A stretch of DNA of 64,000 bases from Methanococcus vannielii SB (GTDB lineage Archaea; AGJL01; Methanococci; Methanococcales; Methanococcaceae). This document shows, piece after piece, positions 45,237 to 54,987 of this stretch (position 1 is its first letter; each line of letters begins with the position of its first letter). The DNA is taken from the NCBI RefSeq assembly GCF_000017165.1, contig NC_009634.1:820249-884248 (forward strand), in the 5' to 3' direction. The position numbers were made by a program, and so were the translations under genes. The notes under the pieces were generated by a model that was not told where the DNA came from, made no database searches, and saw nothing but the letters and a program-made list of their open reading frames with translations.

Positions 45237-46403
45237 TTAGTGTTTTAGTACATATTGCATTATTCTAGCAAATGCAGGTCTTGATATTAATATACCCATT
45301 AAAACACCTGCAATTGTTGTTATCGCAAATCCTTTGAGCATTCCGATACCCATTACAAATAAAGGAAGCATTGCTGCAATGGTTGTAGCGGCTGCACCAA
45401 ATATAATAAAGAAAGCTCTTTTAATATTTTTTGTAACTTTTTTTGATTCTCCAGCAATTGTTTCGTCAGTAATTACAATTTGGTGATCTACACCAGTACC
45501 TACTGCTGCAACAATCCCTGCAATTGATGCCAAATCAAGTTTCCAATCAATAAGTGATGCAAAACCCAGTATGAGAAGGACTTCTGAAAATCCTGTTATT
45601 AATATCGGTAGCACGATTTTCGGGTTTTTGTATCTAAATGAAATAACTGTTGCAACTGCAAGGAATGCGAATAATCCTGCAATTAATGCCCCTTTTATAA
45701 ATTCTGCACCCAATGTTGGTGAAACAGAACTTATATATGCTATTTCAACTTTTACTGGAAGCGAACCAGATTTCAAAGCAGTATATATTACCCATGCCTT
45801 TTCAATATCCTCTCTTGTTGGGCTAGCCCCTGCTACGGTAATTACCTGACTTTGATGGGGCCTACCATCTGCAAGGTCGGGAGAAAGTATCGGAGCACTT
45901 ACAAGATTTCCATCCATGTATAGTTCTACAGGATACCCCCCTTTTCCGTATGCAACTTCTGCAAAGTTATTTGCGCCATCTGAGGATAATCTAAATCCTA
46001 CACCATATCCTGATGCAGTCATTCTTGGTTCTTCAACGTAGGATATATCCTGTCCAACATATGCAGTTTTATTATCAATTGTTGCTATAAATACCCCTTG
46101 CTGAGTTAAAATTCGTTCAATTCGCTCTAAATCAGCACTTTTTGGTATTTCAATTACTATTTCATCACTACCCCGGGGGTAAATTCTAACATCACTTAAT
46201 CCATTGGTATTTAGCCTGCTTGTCAAAATTTCAGTTACTGAAACCATTTCAGCGTCACTTAATGGTTTTTCAGTGTTTAATACTATTGTTGAGCCACCAC
46301 TTAAATCTACACCAAAGGAAAGTCCTTTGAATGTAAGAAGAAGTACGGAGGCTAGAACAAACACTAAAAGAATTGCAACTTTAGGATCTTTTAGTAATTT
46401 CAT
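45237..46403 (-). CDS. secD: Protein-export membrane protein SecD
   Basis: SecD assists Sec-dependent translocation, probably using the ion gradient. It has 388 residues. An N-terminal membrane helix is followed by GLSFGVDLSGGSTIVL, a periplasm-like extracellular domain, and five C-terminal helices with GIVAAVGTGVDHQIVITDE near residue 292, a block conserved in SecD. AGGAGGG precedes the ATG. It lies 10 bases after secF, the usual archaeal order. Confidence 0.93.
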   Translation of the reverse strand: MKLLKDPKVAILLVFVLASVLLLTFKGLSFGVDLSGGSTIVLNTEKPLSDAEMVSVTEILTSRLNTNGLSDVRIYPRGSDEIVIEIPKSADLERIERILTQQGVFIATIDNKTAYVGQDISYVEEPRMTASGYGVGFRLSSDGANNFAEVAYGKGGYPVELYMDGNLVSAPILSPDLADGRPHQSQVITVAGASPTREDIEKAWVIYTALKSGSLPVKVEIAYISSVSPTLGAEFIKGALIAGLFAFLAVATVISFRYKNPKIVLPILITGFSEVLLILGFASLIDWKLDLASIAGIVAAVGTGVDHQIVITDETIAGESKKVTKNIKRAFFIIFGAAATTIAAMLPLFVMGIGMLKGFAITTIAGVLMGILISRPAFARIMQYVLKH

Positions 46404-46413
46404 GGTATCCCTC

Positions 46414-47262
46414 CTAATTCCTCTCCTTTTTATATTCTGTTACGTAGTATCTCAATATTCCTACGTTTGTAAGCCATGTAAGCATTAAATCTCCAATTAA
46501 TCCAATTAATAAAACTGCTGCAATGTTTCCTAAAACTTCTGCGGCAGGTACTACGTAAGTAACTACAATTAAAAGAACCGCCATTGCAAGAATTGTTGTA
46601 AGCGACATTGTAATTCCAGTTTTCATTGATTCTTTTATTCTCTCGTCAAGAGTTCCAGTTCTCCGTTTTAAAACCCTTGTTGTTAGCATGATGTCAGTAT
46701 CGACACTGTAACCTACAAGCATTAAAAGGGCAGCAATTGTTGCTGTCGAAATTGGGATCTGAAAAAGACTCATTCCTCCAAGGGCTATTGCAATATCTGC
46801 TGCAGCTGCTAAAATTACGGCAGCACTTGGAACTGCGGTTCTAAATATTGCATATACTACGATGGCCATGAATATAAATGCAAAACCTACTGCTTTAAGG
46901 CCATCTTCCCAAAATCTACTGCTTAAAACTGAACCAATTTGTTTTTCAGTATATGCGAGTTCGGATAAATCTTCAGTATTGAATATTTCCCGTAGTGCGG
47001 CCCGTATAGGGTCCATATCCACATCTAATCCCGATTTAATAATTACAAACGTACCGCTAGCTGATTGTGCGGTTCTTACTTCGGAATTCGGCATTTTTTC
47101 TTTTAGCATGGATAAATCCACATTTTCTGGGGCTAGAATACTTATTTCAACTCCCCCACTAACGTCAATGCTTTCTTTAAGCCCGTTTACTGAAACAAGA
47201 ACTAAAGAAAGAAGTGCTAAAATTACCGGAATAATTGCTAACACTTTGTAATTAATATTCAT
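46414..47262 (-). CDS. secF: Protein-export membrane protein SecF
   Basis: SecF partners SecD. It has 282 residues: one N-terminal membrane helix with LKESIDVSGGVEISIL after it, an extracellular domain, and five C-terminal helices with LLMLVGYSVDTDIMLTTRVLKRR near residue 190, the family's characteristic block. ATG 47262 has GGAGGG at about 47270; readings up to 47289 are before the ribosome binding site. It is divergent from pmbA. Confidence 0.93.
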   Translation of the reverse strand: MNINYKVLAIIPVILALLSLVLVSVNGLKESIDVSGGVEISILAPENVDLSMLKEKMPNSEVRTAQSASGTFVIIKSGLDVDMDPIRAALREIFNTEDLSELAYTEKQIGSVLSSRFWEDGLKAVGFAFIFMAIVVYAIFRTAVPSAAVILAAAADIAIALGGMSLFQIPISTATIAALLMLVGYSVDTDIMLTTRVLKRRTGTLDERIKESMKTGITMSLTTILAMAVLLIVVTYVVPAAEVLGNIAAVLLIGLIGDLMLTWLTNVGILRYYVTEYKKERN

Positions 47263-47375
47263 TCCTTTCCCTCCTAGACTAGAGTTCATAGCATCAGTTA
47301 TTAAAAAACAATATTATTTAAATATTTAAGAACTATAAAAAACGATTGTATATTCATTTTAAGATTGGTGCTATA

Positions 47376-48638
47376 ATGGAAACGGATTTATCTCATTTAG
47401 TTGATAGAATAATGGAAATTTCGGAAAAAAGAGGTTTTGAAACAGAAGTGTTTGTATCAGAAGGAAAGCACTTTAGTTCCGAACTTGAAGGCGAAAATTT
47501 AGATAGTGTTGAAGAATCAGAAGATTTTGGAATAGGAGTTAGGGTATTAAAAGATAAAAAGATGGGATTTGCATATTCCTCTAAAAAGGACTATGAAGTA
47601 ATATATAAAGCAATGGAAAATCTGATAAATGATGAATACACGAGTTTTTCAGGAAATGATACATACAAAACGCCAAAAGGAATGTTTTACAAGGATGTAG
47701 TGAATCTAACTGAAAAAGAATTAATGAATGCTCTTTTTGAAATGAGTGAAATTTTAAAAGAAAACAAGATAACAACTGTTAACGGAGGAGTTTCAAATTC
47801 TTACGATTATAATCGGATTGTAAACTCAAATGGCGTGGATATTGAAGAAGAAAATACTTTTTATTCTGCTTCAATTGCAGGAATTAATAACGGGGAGACT
47901 GCATACGATTATTTAACCAGACACGATAGTTTCAATGTTAAAGAACTTGCGGAAAATGTTGTCGAATTTTTAAAAAATCCAAATGCAGTAAGAACAGAGT
48001 TTACCGGAAATATCGTGCTTGATCAAAGGGCATTAAATTCTCTTTTAAGTTATACATTGCTTCCTGCATTTAATGCAGAAAATATACAGCGAAACAGATC
48101 GGTTTTAAAGGATAAAATGGGTGAAGAGATATTTGGTGAGAAAATCACGATTGAAGATGATGGTACACTTGATTATGCACTTTATTCTTCTGCAGTAGAT
48201 GGCGAAGGCATTAAAACTCAAAAAACGGTACTTGTTGAAAATGGAATTTTGAAAAATTACCTCTACGATATAAAACGAGCAAACATTGACGGATGTAATT
48301 CTACTGGAAACGGGAGTAGGGGGTATTCAAGTCTTCCAACAGTTTCTCCTTCCAACATAGTAGTTAAACCTGTTGAAAAACAGGGAAGTTTTAATGAGTA
48401 TCTATATATAAATACGCTTATTGGAACACATACTGCAAATCCCGTTACAGGAGACTTTTCAGTTGAAATCAGTAACAGCTACATAGTAAAAAACGATGAA
48501 AAAACACCCGTTAAAAAAGGACTACTTTCAGGAAATATTTTCGAAATTTTAAAAACTGCAACTCCCCTTGATAAAGTATGCCAACGTGGAAAATTAATTT
48601 CTCCACCACTCCTTTTTGAAGGAAAGATTTTAATTTAA
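47376..48638 (+). CDS. pmbA: TldE/PmbA family protein
   Basis: This is the non-catalytic partner type of the TldD/TldE protease: 420 residues of the same fold as the protein at 7972-9348, but without the HExxxH motif. The matching region reads LDQRALNSLLSYTLLP. C-terminal blocks GNGSRGYSSLPTVSPSNIVV and NSYIVKNDEKTPVKKGLLSGN are typical of PmbA. ATG 47376 has TTGGTG upstream. Divergent from secF and followed by the RNase III gene. That it acts with the distant TldD is an inference from bacterial pairs. Confidence 0.88.
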   Translation: METDLSHLVDRIMEISEKRGFETEVFVSEGKHFSSELEGENLDSVEESEDFGIGVRVLKDKKMGFAYSSKKDYEVIYKAMENLINDEYTSFSGNDTYKTPKGMFYKDVVNLTEKELMNALFEMSEILKENKITTVNGGVSNSYDYNRIVNSNGVDIEEENTFYSASIAGINNGETAYDYLTRHDSFNVKELAENVVEFLKNPNAVRTEFTGNIVLDQRALNSLLSYTLLPAFNAENIQRNRSVLKDKMGEEIFGEKITIEDDGTLDYALYSSAVDGEGIKTQKTVLVENGILKNYLYDIKRANIDGCNSTGNGSRGYSSLPTVSPSNIVVKPVEKQGSFNEYLYINTLIGTHTANPVTGDFSVEISNSYIVKNDEKTPVKKGLLSGNIFEILKTATPLDKVCQRGKLISPPLLFEGKILI

Positions 48639-48695
48639 AATAACTTAAAAATCTAATAATTTAATTTTAAATTCCATTTTAGAATTGGGGATTTG

Positions 48696-49379
48696 ATGGA
48701 CAATTTTGAAAAACTGTTATTAGAACTCGATATTAAATTTAATAATTTAAATATATTTAAACAGGCATTTATTCACTCTTCATACGTTAACGAACATGAT
48801 AACGAAAATTTAGAAGATAATGAACGTTTAGAATATTTGGGAGATGCAGTTTTAGAATTAGTAGTTAGCGAATATTTATTTGAAAATAAATTATTAAATG
48901 AAGGTGAAATGTCAAAACTGCGTTCAAAGTACGTTTGTGAATATTCACTTTTTTTATATGCTAAAAAATTAAATTTCGGTGACTACATACTTTTAGGAAA
49001 AGGAGAAATTAATTCAAACGGATTTAACCGGCCAACAATACTTTCAGACGTTTTTGAAGCATTTATTGCTGCAATATATCTTGATTTAGGATTATGCTCG
49101 GTAAAAAAGTTTTTTAATAAATTTATAGTCCCAATCATTGAGGAAAATTCAAAAAAATTATTTATAGATTATAAAACAAAGTTACAAGAGATGATTCAAT
49201 CCGAAAATAAAACTGTACGATATATATTACTTGAAGAACTTGGTGAACCCCATGATAAGGAATTTATCGTTGCAGTAAAAATTGGAAGAAAAATTATTTC
49301 AAAGGGTGTAGGTAAAAGTAAAAAAGATGCTGAAAGACAAGCTGCTAAAATAGCACTTTTAAAACTTGAAAAAAAATAA
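48696..49379 (+). CDS. rnc: Ribonuclease III, bacterial type
   Basis: RNase III cuts double-stranded RNA. The catalytic signature NERLEYLGDAVLEL is near residue 41, and DVFEAFIAAIYLDLG near 110 supplies the other acidic residues. A double-stranded-RNA-binding domain follows (about 155-227: DYKTKLQEMIQSENKTVRY to KSKKDAERQAAKIALLKLEK). It has 227 residues and both domains are intact. Most archaea lack this enzyme, so it was probably acquired from bacteria, although its AT-rich codon use matches the neighbours. GGGGAT precedes ATG 48696 (a TTG just before is ignored). Confidence 0.92.
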   Translation: MDNFEKLLLELDIKFNNLNIFKQAFIHSSYVNEHDNENLEDNERLEYLGDAVLELVVSEYLFENKLLNEGEMSKLRSKYVCEYSLFLYAKKLNFGDYILLGKGEINSNGFNRPTILSDVFEAFIAAIYLDLGLCSVKKFFNKFIVPIIEENSKKLFIDYKTKLQEMIQSENKTVRYILLEELGEPHDKEFIVAVKIGRKIISKGVGKSKKDAERQAAKIALLKLEKK

Positions 49380-49392
49380 AAAAATTTAAAAT

Positions 49393-50643
49393 TTATTCGA
49401 AAACAAACTCTACTTCTGTTAATCTTTTTTTAACTTCATTTAAAATTCGGTCTTCTTCTTCAACTGAAATTTCACCATTTTTAAATGCCTCAAAACATGC
49501 TGCCATTCTAAAGTAGTGTCCTGCATCGTCCCAAGGAACTGTTGAAATTAATTTTTCTTTTATTAAATACTGAGAAAACTCTTCTGCATTTTCAAATTTA
49601 GCACCGCCTTTTGTACCAATTGGAGCTTTCACGTAGAGATAAAAAGTTCCCCCTGGCATTTTTGCATTAAATCCTGCTTCTTTTAATATTTTAACCATTT
49701 TTAAAAGTCTTCTTTCGTATTTAACCCTTGTTTTTTCGGTAATTTCAGGATGTCTTAAGCAATGGATACCTGCTTTTTGAATTGGAATGAACTGACCGCT
49801 GTCGTAATTATCTTTAACCGTTGCAAAACCCCTTACAATAAGTTCGTTTCCTGCAACAAATGCAAGCCTCCATCCTGTCATATTGTAAGCTTTTGAAAAG
49901 CTGTGGATTTCCACCCCAACTTCTTTTGCGTCATTTACTGAAAGGAATGAAAGTGGTTTTTCCCCATAAGTTAATGCTGCATATGCTGCATCTTGAACGA
50001 TTACTACATCGTTTTCAAATGCAAAATCAACTGCTTTTTTGTAAAATTTTTTTGTTGCCTGTGCGCCCGTAGGATTATTTGGGTAATTTAAATAAAGGAT
50101 TTTTGCTTTTTCCTTCACTTCTTTTGAAATTGCGTCGAGTTCGGGTAAAAATTTATTTTTTTCAAGTAATGGGAGTGGTTCAACACTTCCACCGTACCAT
50201 TTTGTGTGGGTTGCAGTAACGGGATATCCTGGAACGGTCATTAGTGTTACATCGCCAGGATTAATAAATACTGAGGTAATATATGCTAAAGCAGGTTTTG
50301 AACCGATTGCATGAATTACTTCGTTTACTGGATCTAATTCTCCAACTCCAAAAACTTCTTTCATGTAAATTGGAATTTCATCCTTTAATTCCTGAACTCC
50401 GTTATCTGAGTAACCCCTATTTTCAGGTTTTTTCGATTCATTACATAACACATCAACTACTGAAGAATCGGCCATTTCATCAGGTTCTCCAACACCCATG
50501 TCAATTAACTCAACATTTGGAAACTTTAACTTAGCAGCTTTTTTTGCTCGCTTTATTTTTTCAAATTTATAAATTACATCTTCTTTACCAAAATTTTTTC
50601 CACCAAGCCTTTCAGAAAAGAGATTTTGAATGTAACTTTCCAT
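49393..50643 (-). CDS. dapL: LL-diaminopimelate aminotransferase
   Basis: DapL transfers an amino group to tetrahydrodipicolinate in one step, making LL-diaminopimelate for lysine. It is a fold-type I PLP aminotransferase of 416 residues. ELIDMGVGEPDEMAD is near residue 40, the LNYPNNPTGA block near 184, DAAYAALTYG near 219, and the PLP lysine is in SFSKAYNMTGWRLAF near 248. DapL is the known route in Methanococcales. TTGGTG lies before ATG 50643. It is convergent with rnc. Confidence 0.87.
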   Translation of the reverse strand: MESYIQNLFSERLGGKNFGKEDVIYKFEKIKRAKKAAKLKFPNVELIDMGVGEPDEMADSSVVDVLCNESKKPENRGYSDNGVQELKDEIPIYMKEVFGVGELDPVNEVIHAIGSKPALAYITSVFINPGDVTLMTVPGYPVTATHTKWYGGSVEPLPLLEKNKFLPELDAISKEVKEKAKILYLNYPNNPTGAQATKKFYKKAVDFAFENDVVIVQDAAYAALTYGEKPLSFLSVNDAKEVGVEIHSFSKAYNMTGWRLAFVAGNELIVRGFATVKDNYDSGQFIPIQKAGIHCLRHPEITEKTRVKYERRLLKMVKILKEAGFNAKMPGGTFYLYVKAPIGTKGGAKFENAEEFSQYLIKEKLISTVPWDDAGHYFRMAACFEAFKNGEISVEEEDRILNEVKKRLTEVEFVFE

Positions 50644-50773
50644 TTTAACACCAATAAGTGATTTTTAGTAGATAAGTAGTCTTTCTATAAATACTTTACT
50701 ATATATTCAAATATATAGTTTAATATATAGTTTAATATGTATTTATAGAAATACCTGCCCGTTAAATCATAAA

Positions 50774-51580
50774 TTACCGGATTACAAAGTAACTGCCAAT
50801 TTCAATTACATTTGATGCCCTCTTTCGTAAATCAGTGAGTAATCCTAAATTATCATCATCTTGTTCATAATCGATATAAAATACATAATTTCCAATTTCC
50901 TTTTTTGATGGCCTAGATTCTATTCTGGTTAAATTAACATTTCGATATTTAAACACTTCTAAAAGCTCATAAAATGCACCGGGCCTGTTTTTCTTTAATT
51001 CTACGATTATTGTAGATTTTGATGGCATTAAATTCGTTTTAAAATTCATATTTTTATTGCATATCAAAAAAAATCTTGTTTTATTATTTTGATAATCTTG
51101 AACGTTTTCTTCCAAAACTTTTATGCCATAAATCCTTGCATTTTCAATTGAACCAATTGCAGCTAATTCTTCATTTTTTTCTTCGAAAACGATTTTTGCA
51201 GCTTTTGCAGTGCTTTCAACGGGCCTTACCTTCCAGCCGTGTTTATATATATAACGGCCGCACTGAGCGAGTGCTTGGGGGTGTGAGAGTATTTCCCTTA
51301 TCTTTTCGATATTATACCCAATTAAACTGTGATTTATTTCTATATCCACTTCACCAATAATTTTTACCGGAAACTCTAAAAAAAGGTCTTGGGTAATCGT
51401 TACTGACCCTTCGATTGAATTTTCAGATGGAACAACCCCTAAAAGCTCAAAATCAGTTTCAAGAGACTTAAAAACGTCATATATTGATTTTTTAAATATA
51501 ATTTCCTGATTTAGTAATCCTGAAAATTTTTGGGCTGCTTTTTCACTATAACTCCCTTTTGGCCCAAGACAGCATATCAT
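50774..51580 (-). CDS. pheA: Prephenate dehydratase
   Basis: PheA makes phenylpyruvate for phenylalanine. It has 268 residues and no chorismate mutase domain. GPKGSYSEKAAQKF is the N-terminal block; VVPSENSIEGSVTITQDL near residue 60 and the catalytic-threonine segment NNKTRFFLI near 165 are conserved. A C-terminal ACT domain (about 188-268, with KNRPGAFYELLEVFKYRNVNLTRIESRP) gives feedback control by phenylalanine. It overlaps the upstream methyltransferase gene by 4 bases (ATGA). Confidence 0.94.
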   Translation of the reverse strand: MICCLGPKGSYSEKAAQKFSGLLNQEIIFKKSIYDVFKSLETDFELLGVVPSENSIEGSVTITQDLFLEFPVKIIGEVDIEINHSLIGYNIEKIREILSHPQALAQCGRYIYKHGWKVRPVESTAKAAKIVFEEKNEELAAIGSIENARIYGIKVLEENVQDYQNNKTRFFLICNKNMNFKTNLMPSKSTIIVELKKNRPGAFYELLEVFKYRNVNLTRIESRPSKKEIGNYVFYIDYEQDDDNLGLLTDLRKRASNVIEIGSYFVIR

Positions 51581-52290
51581 TTTTTCACCATCTTACAAAT
51601 TAAAAACTGTCCTTTAAACTTTAAATATTTCGAAATTTTTTCGTCATTTTTAAAAAATAAATCAATTATCTTTTTTAAAATAGATTTTGGGAATATTTTA
51701 AAAAGGGGAGGTAAAAAATAAAAGGATCGTATAGATTCTAATTGAAAGTCAAATGATTCAAGAGCTTTAAAATCATTAACAGATATTAATTCATGTGGGA
51801 TTTTCCAATCAATAAATATTTCATCATTTATTATAGAATTTTTATTCACGACTACAAAATATGCCCTCCCATTCGGTTTTAAAACCCTTTTTACCTCTAA
51901 AATTGCGTTTAAAAAGTTTACGTGTTCTAAAACGTTTATACATAAAACTAAATTAAAAACGGAATCGTTAAAAGGCATTTTTTCAATATCTGCACAGATT
52001 TTATTTTTTTTAGATTTAAATTTTTTTAATAAATTTTTTGAAAAATCCATGTAAATTGTATCAAAATCCTTTGTAAGGTTATAAAATGAACCAAAGCCAC
52101 ATCCTGCATCAAGAACTTTTGAAAAATCAGTTTCAAGTTTTAAAGATTTAAAAAATTCGTCTTTTGATATTATATCATAAATAAGGTTTTCTTCAAAGTC
52201 CATAAGTAGTGTTAAATAGTCTGGATATTTTGAAAAATCCCAGTTTTCATAAAATTCCAAAACATCTGCGGATTTTTTAGAATTGGTCAT
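51577..52290 (-). CDS. Class I SAM-dependent methyltransferase
   Basis: This 237-residue protein has a Rossmann methyltransferase core: VLDAGCGFGSFYNL (motif I, near residue 57), TIYMDFSKNLLKKF (motif II), FNLVLCINVLEHVN (near 111) and VKRVLKPNGRAYFVV. The substrate is unknown. It is joined to pheA and to the upstream 96-residue gene by 4-base overlaps at both ends, so the three are translated from one message. Lys- and Phe-rich C-terminal third. Confidence 0.85.
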   Translation of the reverse strand: MTNSKKSADVLEFYENWDFSKYPDYLTLLMDFEENLIYDIISKDEFFKSLKLETDFSKVLDAGCGFGSFYNLTKDFDTIYMDFSKNLLKKFKSKKNKICADIEKMPFNDSVFNLVLCINVLEHVNFLNAILEVKRVLKPNGRAYFVVVNKNSIINDEIFIDWKIPHELISVNDFKALESFDFQLESIRSFYFLPPLFKIFPKSILKKIIDLFFKNDEKISKYLKFKGQFLICKMVKK

Positions 52291-52577
52291 AAAATTTCAC
52301 AGTTAAGACTATATACGATAGTATCTCTTGGAAATTCTTTTATAATCTTTTCCCTAATTTCTTTTAGCTCCATTTCAGTTAACTCTACTTCAATTTCCTT
52401 ATCTAAACAAAATCCTGACCGGTAATAACATTCTGGTTCATAAATTGCTGCAAGTTCGGGAAATTCTAATGAAAGTACTTTTAAATCTTCGCCCAAAATC
52501 TCTACAAGCCGTTGAAGGATTTTTTGAAAATCTATTGGCTCAGGATTATAAAATACGCCGTCAATCATTATTTTCAT
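52287..52577 (-). CDS. Conserved hypothetical protein (96 aa)
   Basis: No family was recognised with confidence. The product is acidic and soluble, with MKIMIDGVFYNPEPIDFQKI at the start, FPELAAIYEPECYYRSGFCL in the middle and a helical C-terminal half (VELTEMELKEIREKIIKEF). Two cysteines near the middle and one near the end are seen. It overlaps the methyltransferase gene by 4 bases and probably starts the pheA operon. ATG 52577 has CGTGGTAG upstream. Confidence 0.65.
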   Translation of the reverse strand: MKIMIDGVFYNPEPIDFQKILQRLVEILGEDLKVLSLEFPELAAIYEPECYYRSGFCLDKEIEVELTEMELKEIREKIIKEFPRDTIVYSLNCEIL

Positions 52578-52615
52578 GCTACCACGTAAAAATTATGTTA
52601 AAATAGATATGGTAT

Positions 52616-53587
52616 TTAGCAACCACATATATATTCCCTTCCAAAATCAAATAATACTTCTTTATCTTTCCCGTCAGTTATAATAAATTTTTTATCCTCT
52701 TTAACTTCACCACAGACTGATGCAGTGATTCCAACAAATTCAAGAGTAGATAACAGTTCTTTTACATTGTTTTCAGGAGTGGTAAATACAAAACCGCTAC
52801 CCGGATACATTTTAAGCCATGCGTCAATTTTAATATCTTCTGCAATTGGAATTTTTGATACGTCTACAATTGCACCTTTTTTGGAAACCTCAAGAAGCAT
52901 TCCAAGCGTTCCAAGGCCTCCCGGATTACTTATATCCTTACATGAATTTGCAAGGTGGTTTTCACCTATAATTTCAAGTGATTTTAGCTGATCCCTTACA
53001 TATTTTTTGGATTTCATTGAAGTTGTATCCCAATTTAGCTTAAATGTTTCATGAATAGCCCCATCTAAATCATATGCAAAAACTACTTTATCACCTATTT
53101 TTGCAGAGTCACTTCTTAGAACGTTTTCTTTTTTAACGATTCCCGTAATGGATACATCTAAAACATTGCAGTGTGCATCAGGATGCGTGTGGCCCCCAAC
53201 AACTGGAACTCCAAATTTTTTAATTCCTTCTTTAAGGCCCTTTAAAAGTTCTTTACCTTTATCACAGTCTTTTATGCCGATAATATTTGTCATTGCAATT
53301 GCTCGTCCACCCATTGCTGCAATATCATTTGTATTTACCAATACAGAACAGTAACCTGCCCACCAAGGGTCTTTTTCCAATAATTTACCCCAAATACCGT
53401 CTGCAGCAAGCAAAAGTGCATTTTCCCCATCAAGCCCGATTATTGCAGCATCGTCCCCAAAATCTGCAATTATGTCAAAATCATATTCCTCTTCAAAATT
53501 AAAGTTATTTACAACATTTTTAATTTCTTTTTTTCTTGTTACGCCTTCAAAATTCCTAATTTCTTCGGCAAGCTTACTTAATTCCAT
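52616..53587 (-). CDS. Methanogenesis marker protein 2 (AIR synthase-related)
   Basis: This 323-residue protein belongs to the PurM/SelD/HypE superfamily of ATP-dependent enzymes. DFGDDAAIIGLDGENALLLAADG near residue 50 and VNTNDIAAMGGRAIAMTNII near 90 are the ATP-site blocks; VVGGHTHPDAHCNVLDVSITG near 133 follows. It matches the form found only in methanogens. Its role is unknown. ATG 53587 gives the family length; earlier readings from 53617 lack a ribosome binding site. GGGCGAT lies before the ATG. Confidence 0.83.
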   Translation of the reverse strand: MELSKLAEEIRNFEGVTRKKEIKNVVNNFNFEEEYDFDIIADFGDDAAIIGLDGENALLLAADGIWGKLLEKDPWWAGYCSVLVNTNDIAAMGGRAIAMTNIIGIKDCDKGKELLKGLKEGIKKFGVPVVGGHTHPDAHCNVLDVSITGIVKKENVLRSDSAKIGDKVVFAYDLDGAIHETFKLNWDTTSMKSKKYVRDQLKSLEIIGENHLANSCKDISNPGGLGTLGMLLEVSKKGAIVDVSKIPIAEDIKIDAWLKMYPGSGFVFTTPENNVKELLSTLEFVGITASVCGEVKEDKKFIITDGKDKEVLFDFGREYICGC

Positions 53588-53742
53588 AAAATCGCCCACA
53601 CGTTCTATAATTTCCAAAAAAACTATTTTAATAATAAAATAATAAGTTGATTCTTATATATAATTTTCCATTTAAAATATATTTTCAGTACTTTTTTAAA
53701 ATAAGAGTAAAAAATAAGTCTAAATGAAATATTTTGATGGAA

Positions 53743-54987
53743 TTAGGCTTTATGTTTTTCATAAGACTCTAAAAGCATTTCAATTACGGGAAGTCTTTTT
53801 CCTGCCAAAAATTCAATACACGCACCCCCTCCAGTGCTTATGTGGCCCACATTTCCAGAAATTCCGACTACTTCAGCAGCAGCAGACAGATGTCCGCCTC
53901 CAATTACTGAAAATCCTTTTGAACTTGCAGTTGCTTTTAAAATTTCTTCTGTTCCTTTTAAGAAATTTTTGTTTTCAAATACTCCTGCAGGGCCGTTTGC
54001 AACTATTGTCTTGGCATTCTTTAAAATTTCCCAATAACTTTCAATTGTTTTTTGACCCAGATCATGGATTGGATGACTTACTTCATTATTTAAATTTAAT
54101 TCAGTTTCTTTTCTTTCCCCTTCAATATTTAAAGCTGCATCAATAGGTATTACGATTTTCTCACCGTATTTTTCAATTAACTCTTTTGCAATAGTTACTT
54201 GCCCAGTGTAACCCATATCGTCAATTAATTTTTCGTTAGGGCCCAATTTAAATCCTTTTGCAATTAAAAATATATTTGCAACAATCCCACTTGTAATTAC
54301 TTGATCAGCAGTCTGTTTTTCAAGCACGTTTTTAATTACTTCGATACTGTCATCCGCTTTTGCACCCCCTAGTGCAAATACACATGGCCTATCTGGATTT
54401 TTAATAACTTTTGTAAGCGTAAAAAGTTCTTTTTCCATGACCCGTCCACAAAGCATTGGCATATAATATGAAAAGCCTACAAGTGAAGGTTGGGCCCTGT
54501 GGGCTGCTGCAAACGCATCATTTACGAAATAATCAAAAAAAGGATGTAATTTTTTTACCATTATTGTTTTTGCCTGTTTTTCAGGGGTAATTTTATCCCA
54601 AGATTTCCATTCTGAAAGGACTTCTTCAGATAAAAGCCTTACATTTTCAAGAAGTATTACTTCGCCGTTGTCCATCCCTAAAATAGATTCTCGTACAGTA
54701 GACCCCAATAACCCATCAACATATCCTACTTCGATACCTAAGACCTCGGATAATTTTTTTGCGTGAGATTCGAGGGTTGTAAAATCCTTTTTTCCAGGCC
54801 TACTCTGGTGGGCCAAAATTACTACTTTTGCACCTTTGTTAGAAAGGTCTTTTATCGTATTGTAACATGCTTTAATTCTCGTGTCATCCAAAATAGCCCC
54901 ATTATTCACATCAATCGGACTATTAATATCTACACGTAATGCAACCGTTTTTCCTTCCAAATTAAAGTCATCAAGGGTCAAAAACAT
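53743..54987 (-). CDS. pgk: Phosphoglycerate kinase
   Basis: Pgk interconverts 3-phosphoglycerate and 1,3-bisphosphoglycerate; here it works mainly in gluconeogenesis. It has 414 residues. The N-terminal [12 protein letters not shown] block, [14 protein letters not shown] near residue 57, [18 protein letters not shown] near 156, the [15 protein letters not shown] lysine loop and the C-terminal [13 protein letters not shown] and [13 protein letters not shown] nucleotide blocks are all present. GGAGGA precedes ATG 54987. Confidence 0.96.
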   Translation of the reverse strand: MFLTLDDFNLEGKTVALRVDINSPIDVNNGAILDDTRIKACYNTIKDLSNKGAKVVILAHQSRPGKKDFTTLESHAKKLSEVLGIEVGYVDGLLGSTVRESILGMDNGEVILLENVRLLSEEVLSEWKSWDKITPEKQAKTIMVKKLHPFFDYFVNDAFAAAHRAQPSLVGFSYYMPMLCGRVMEKELFTLTKVIKNPDRPCVFALGGAKADDSIEVIKNVLEKQTADQVITSGIVANIFLIAKGFKLGPNEKLIDDMGYTGQVTIAKELIEKYGEKIVIPIDAALNIEGERKETELNLNNEVSHPIHDLGQKTIESYWEILKNAKTIVANGPAGVFENKNFLKGTEEILKATASSKGFSVIGGGHLSAAAEVVGISGNVGHISTGGGACIEFLAGKRLPVIEMLLESYEKHKA

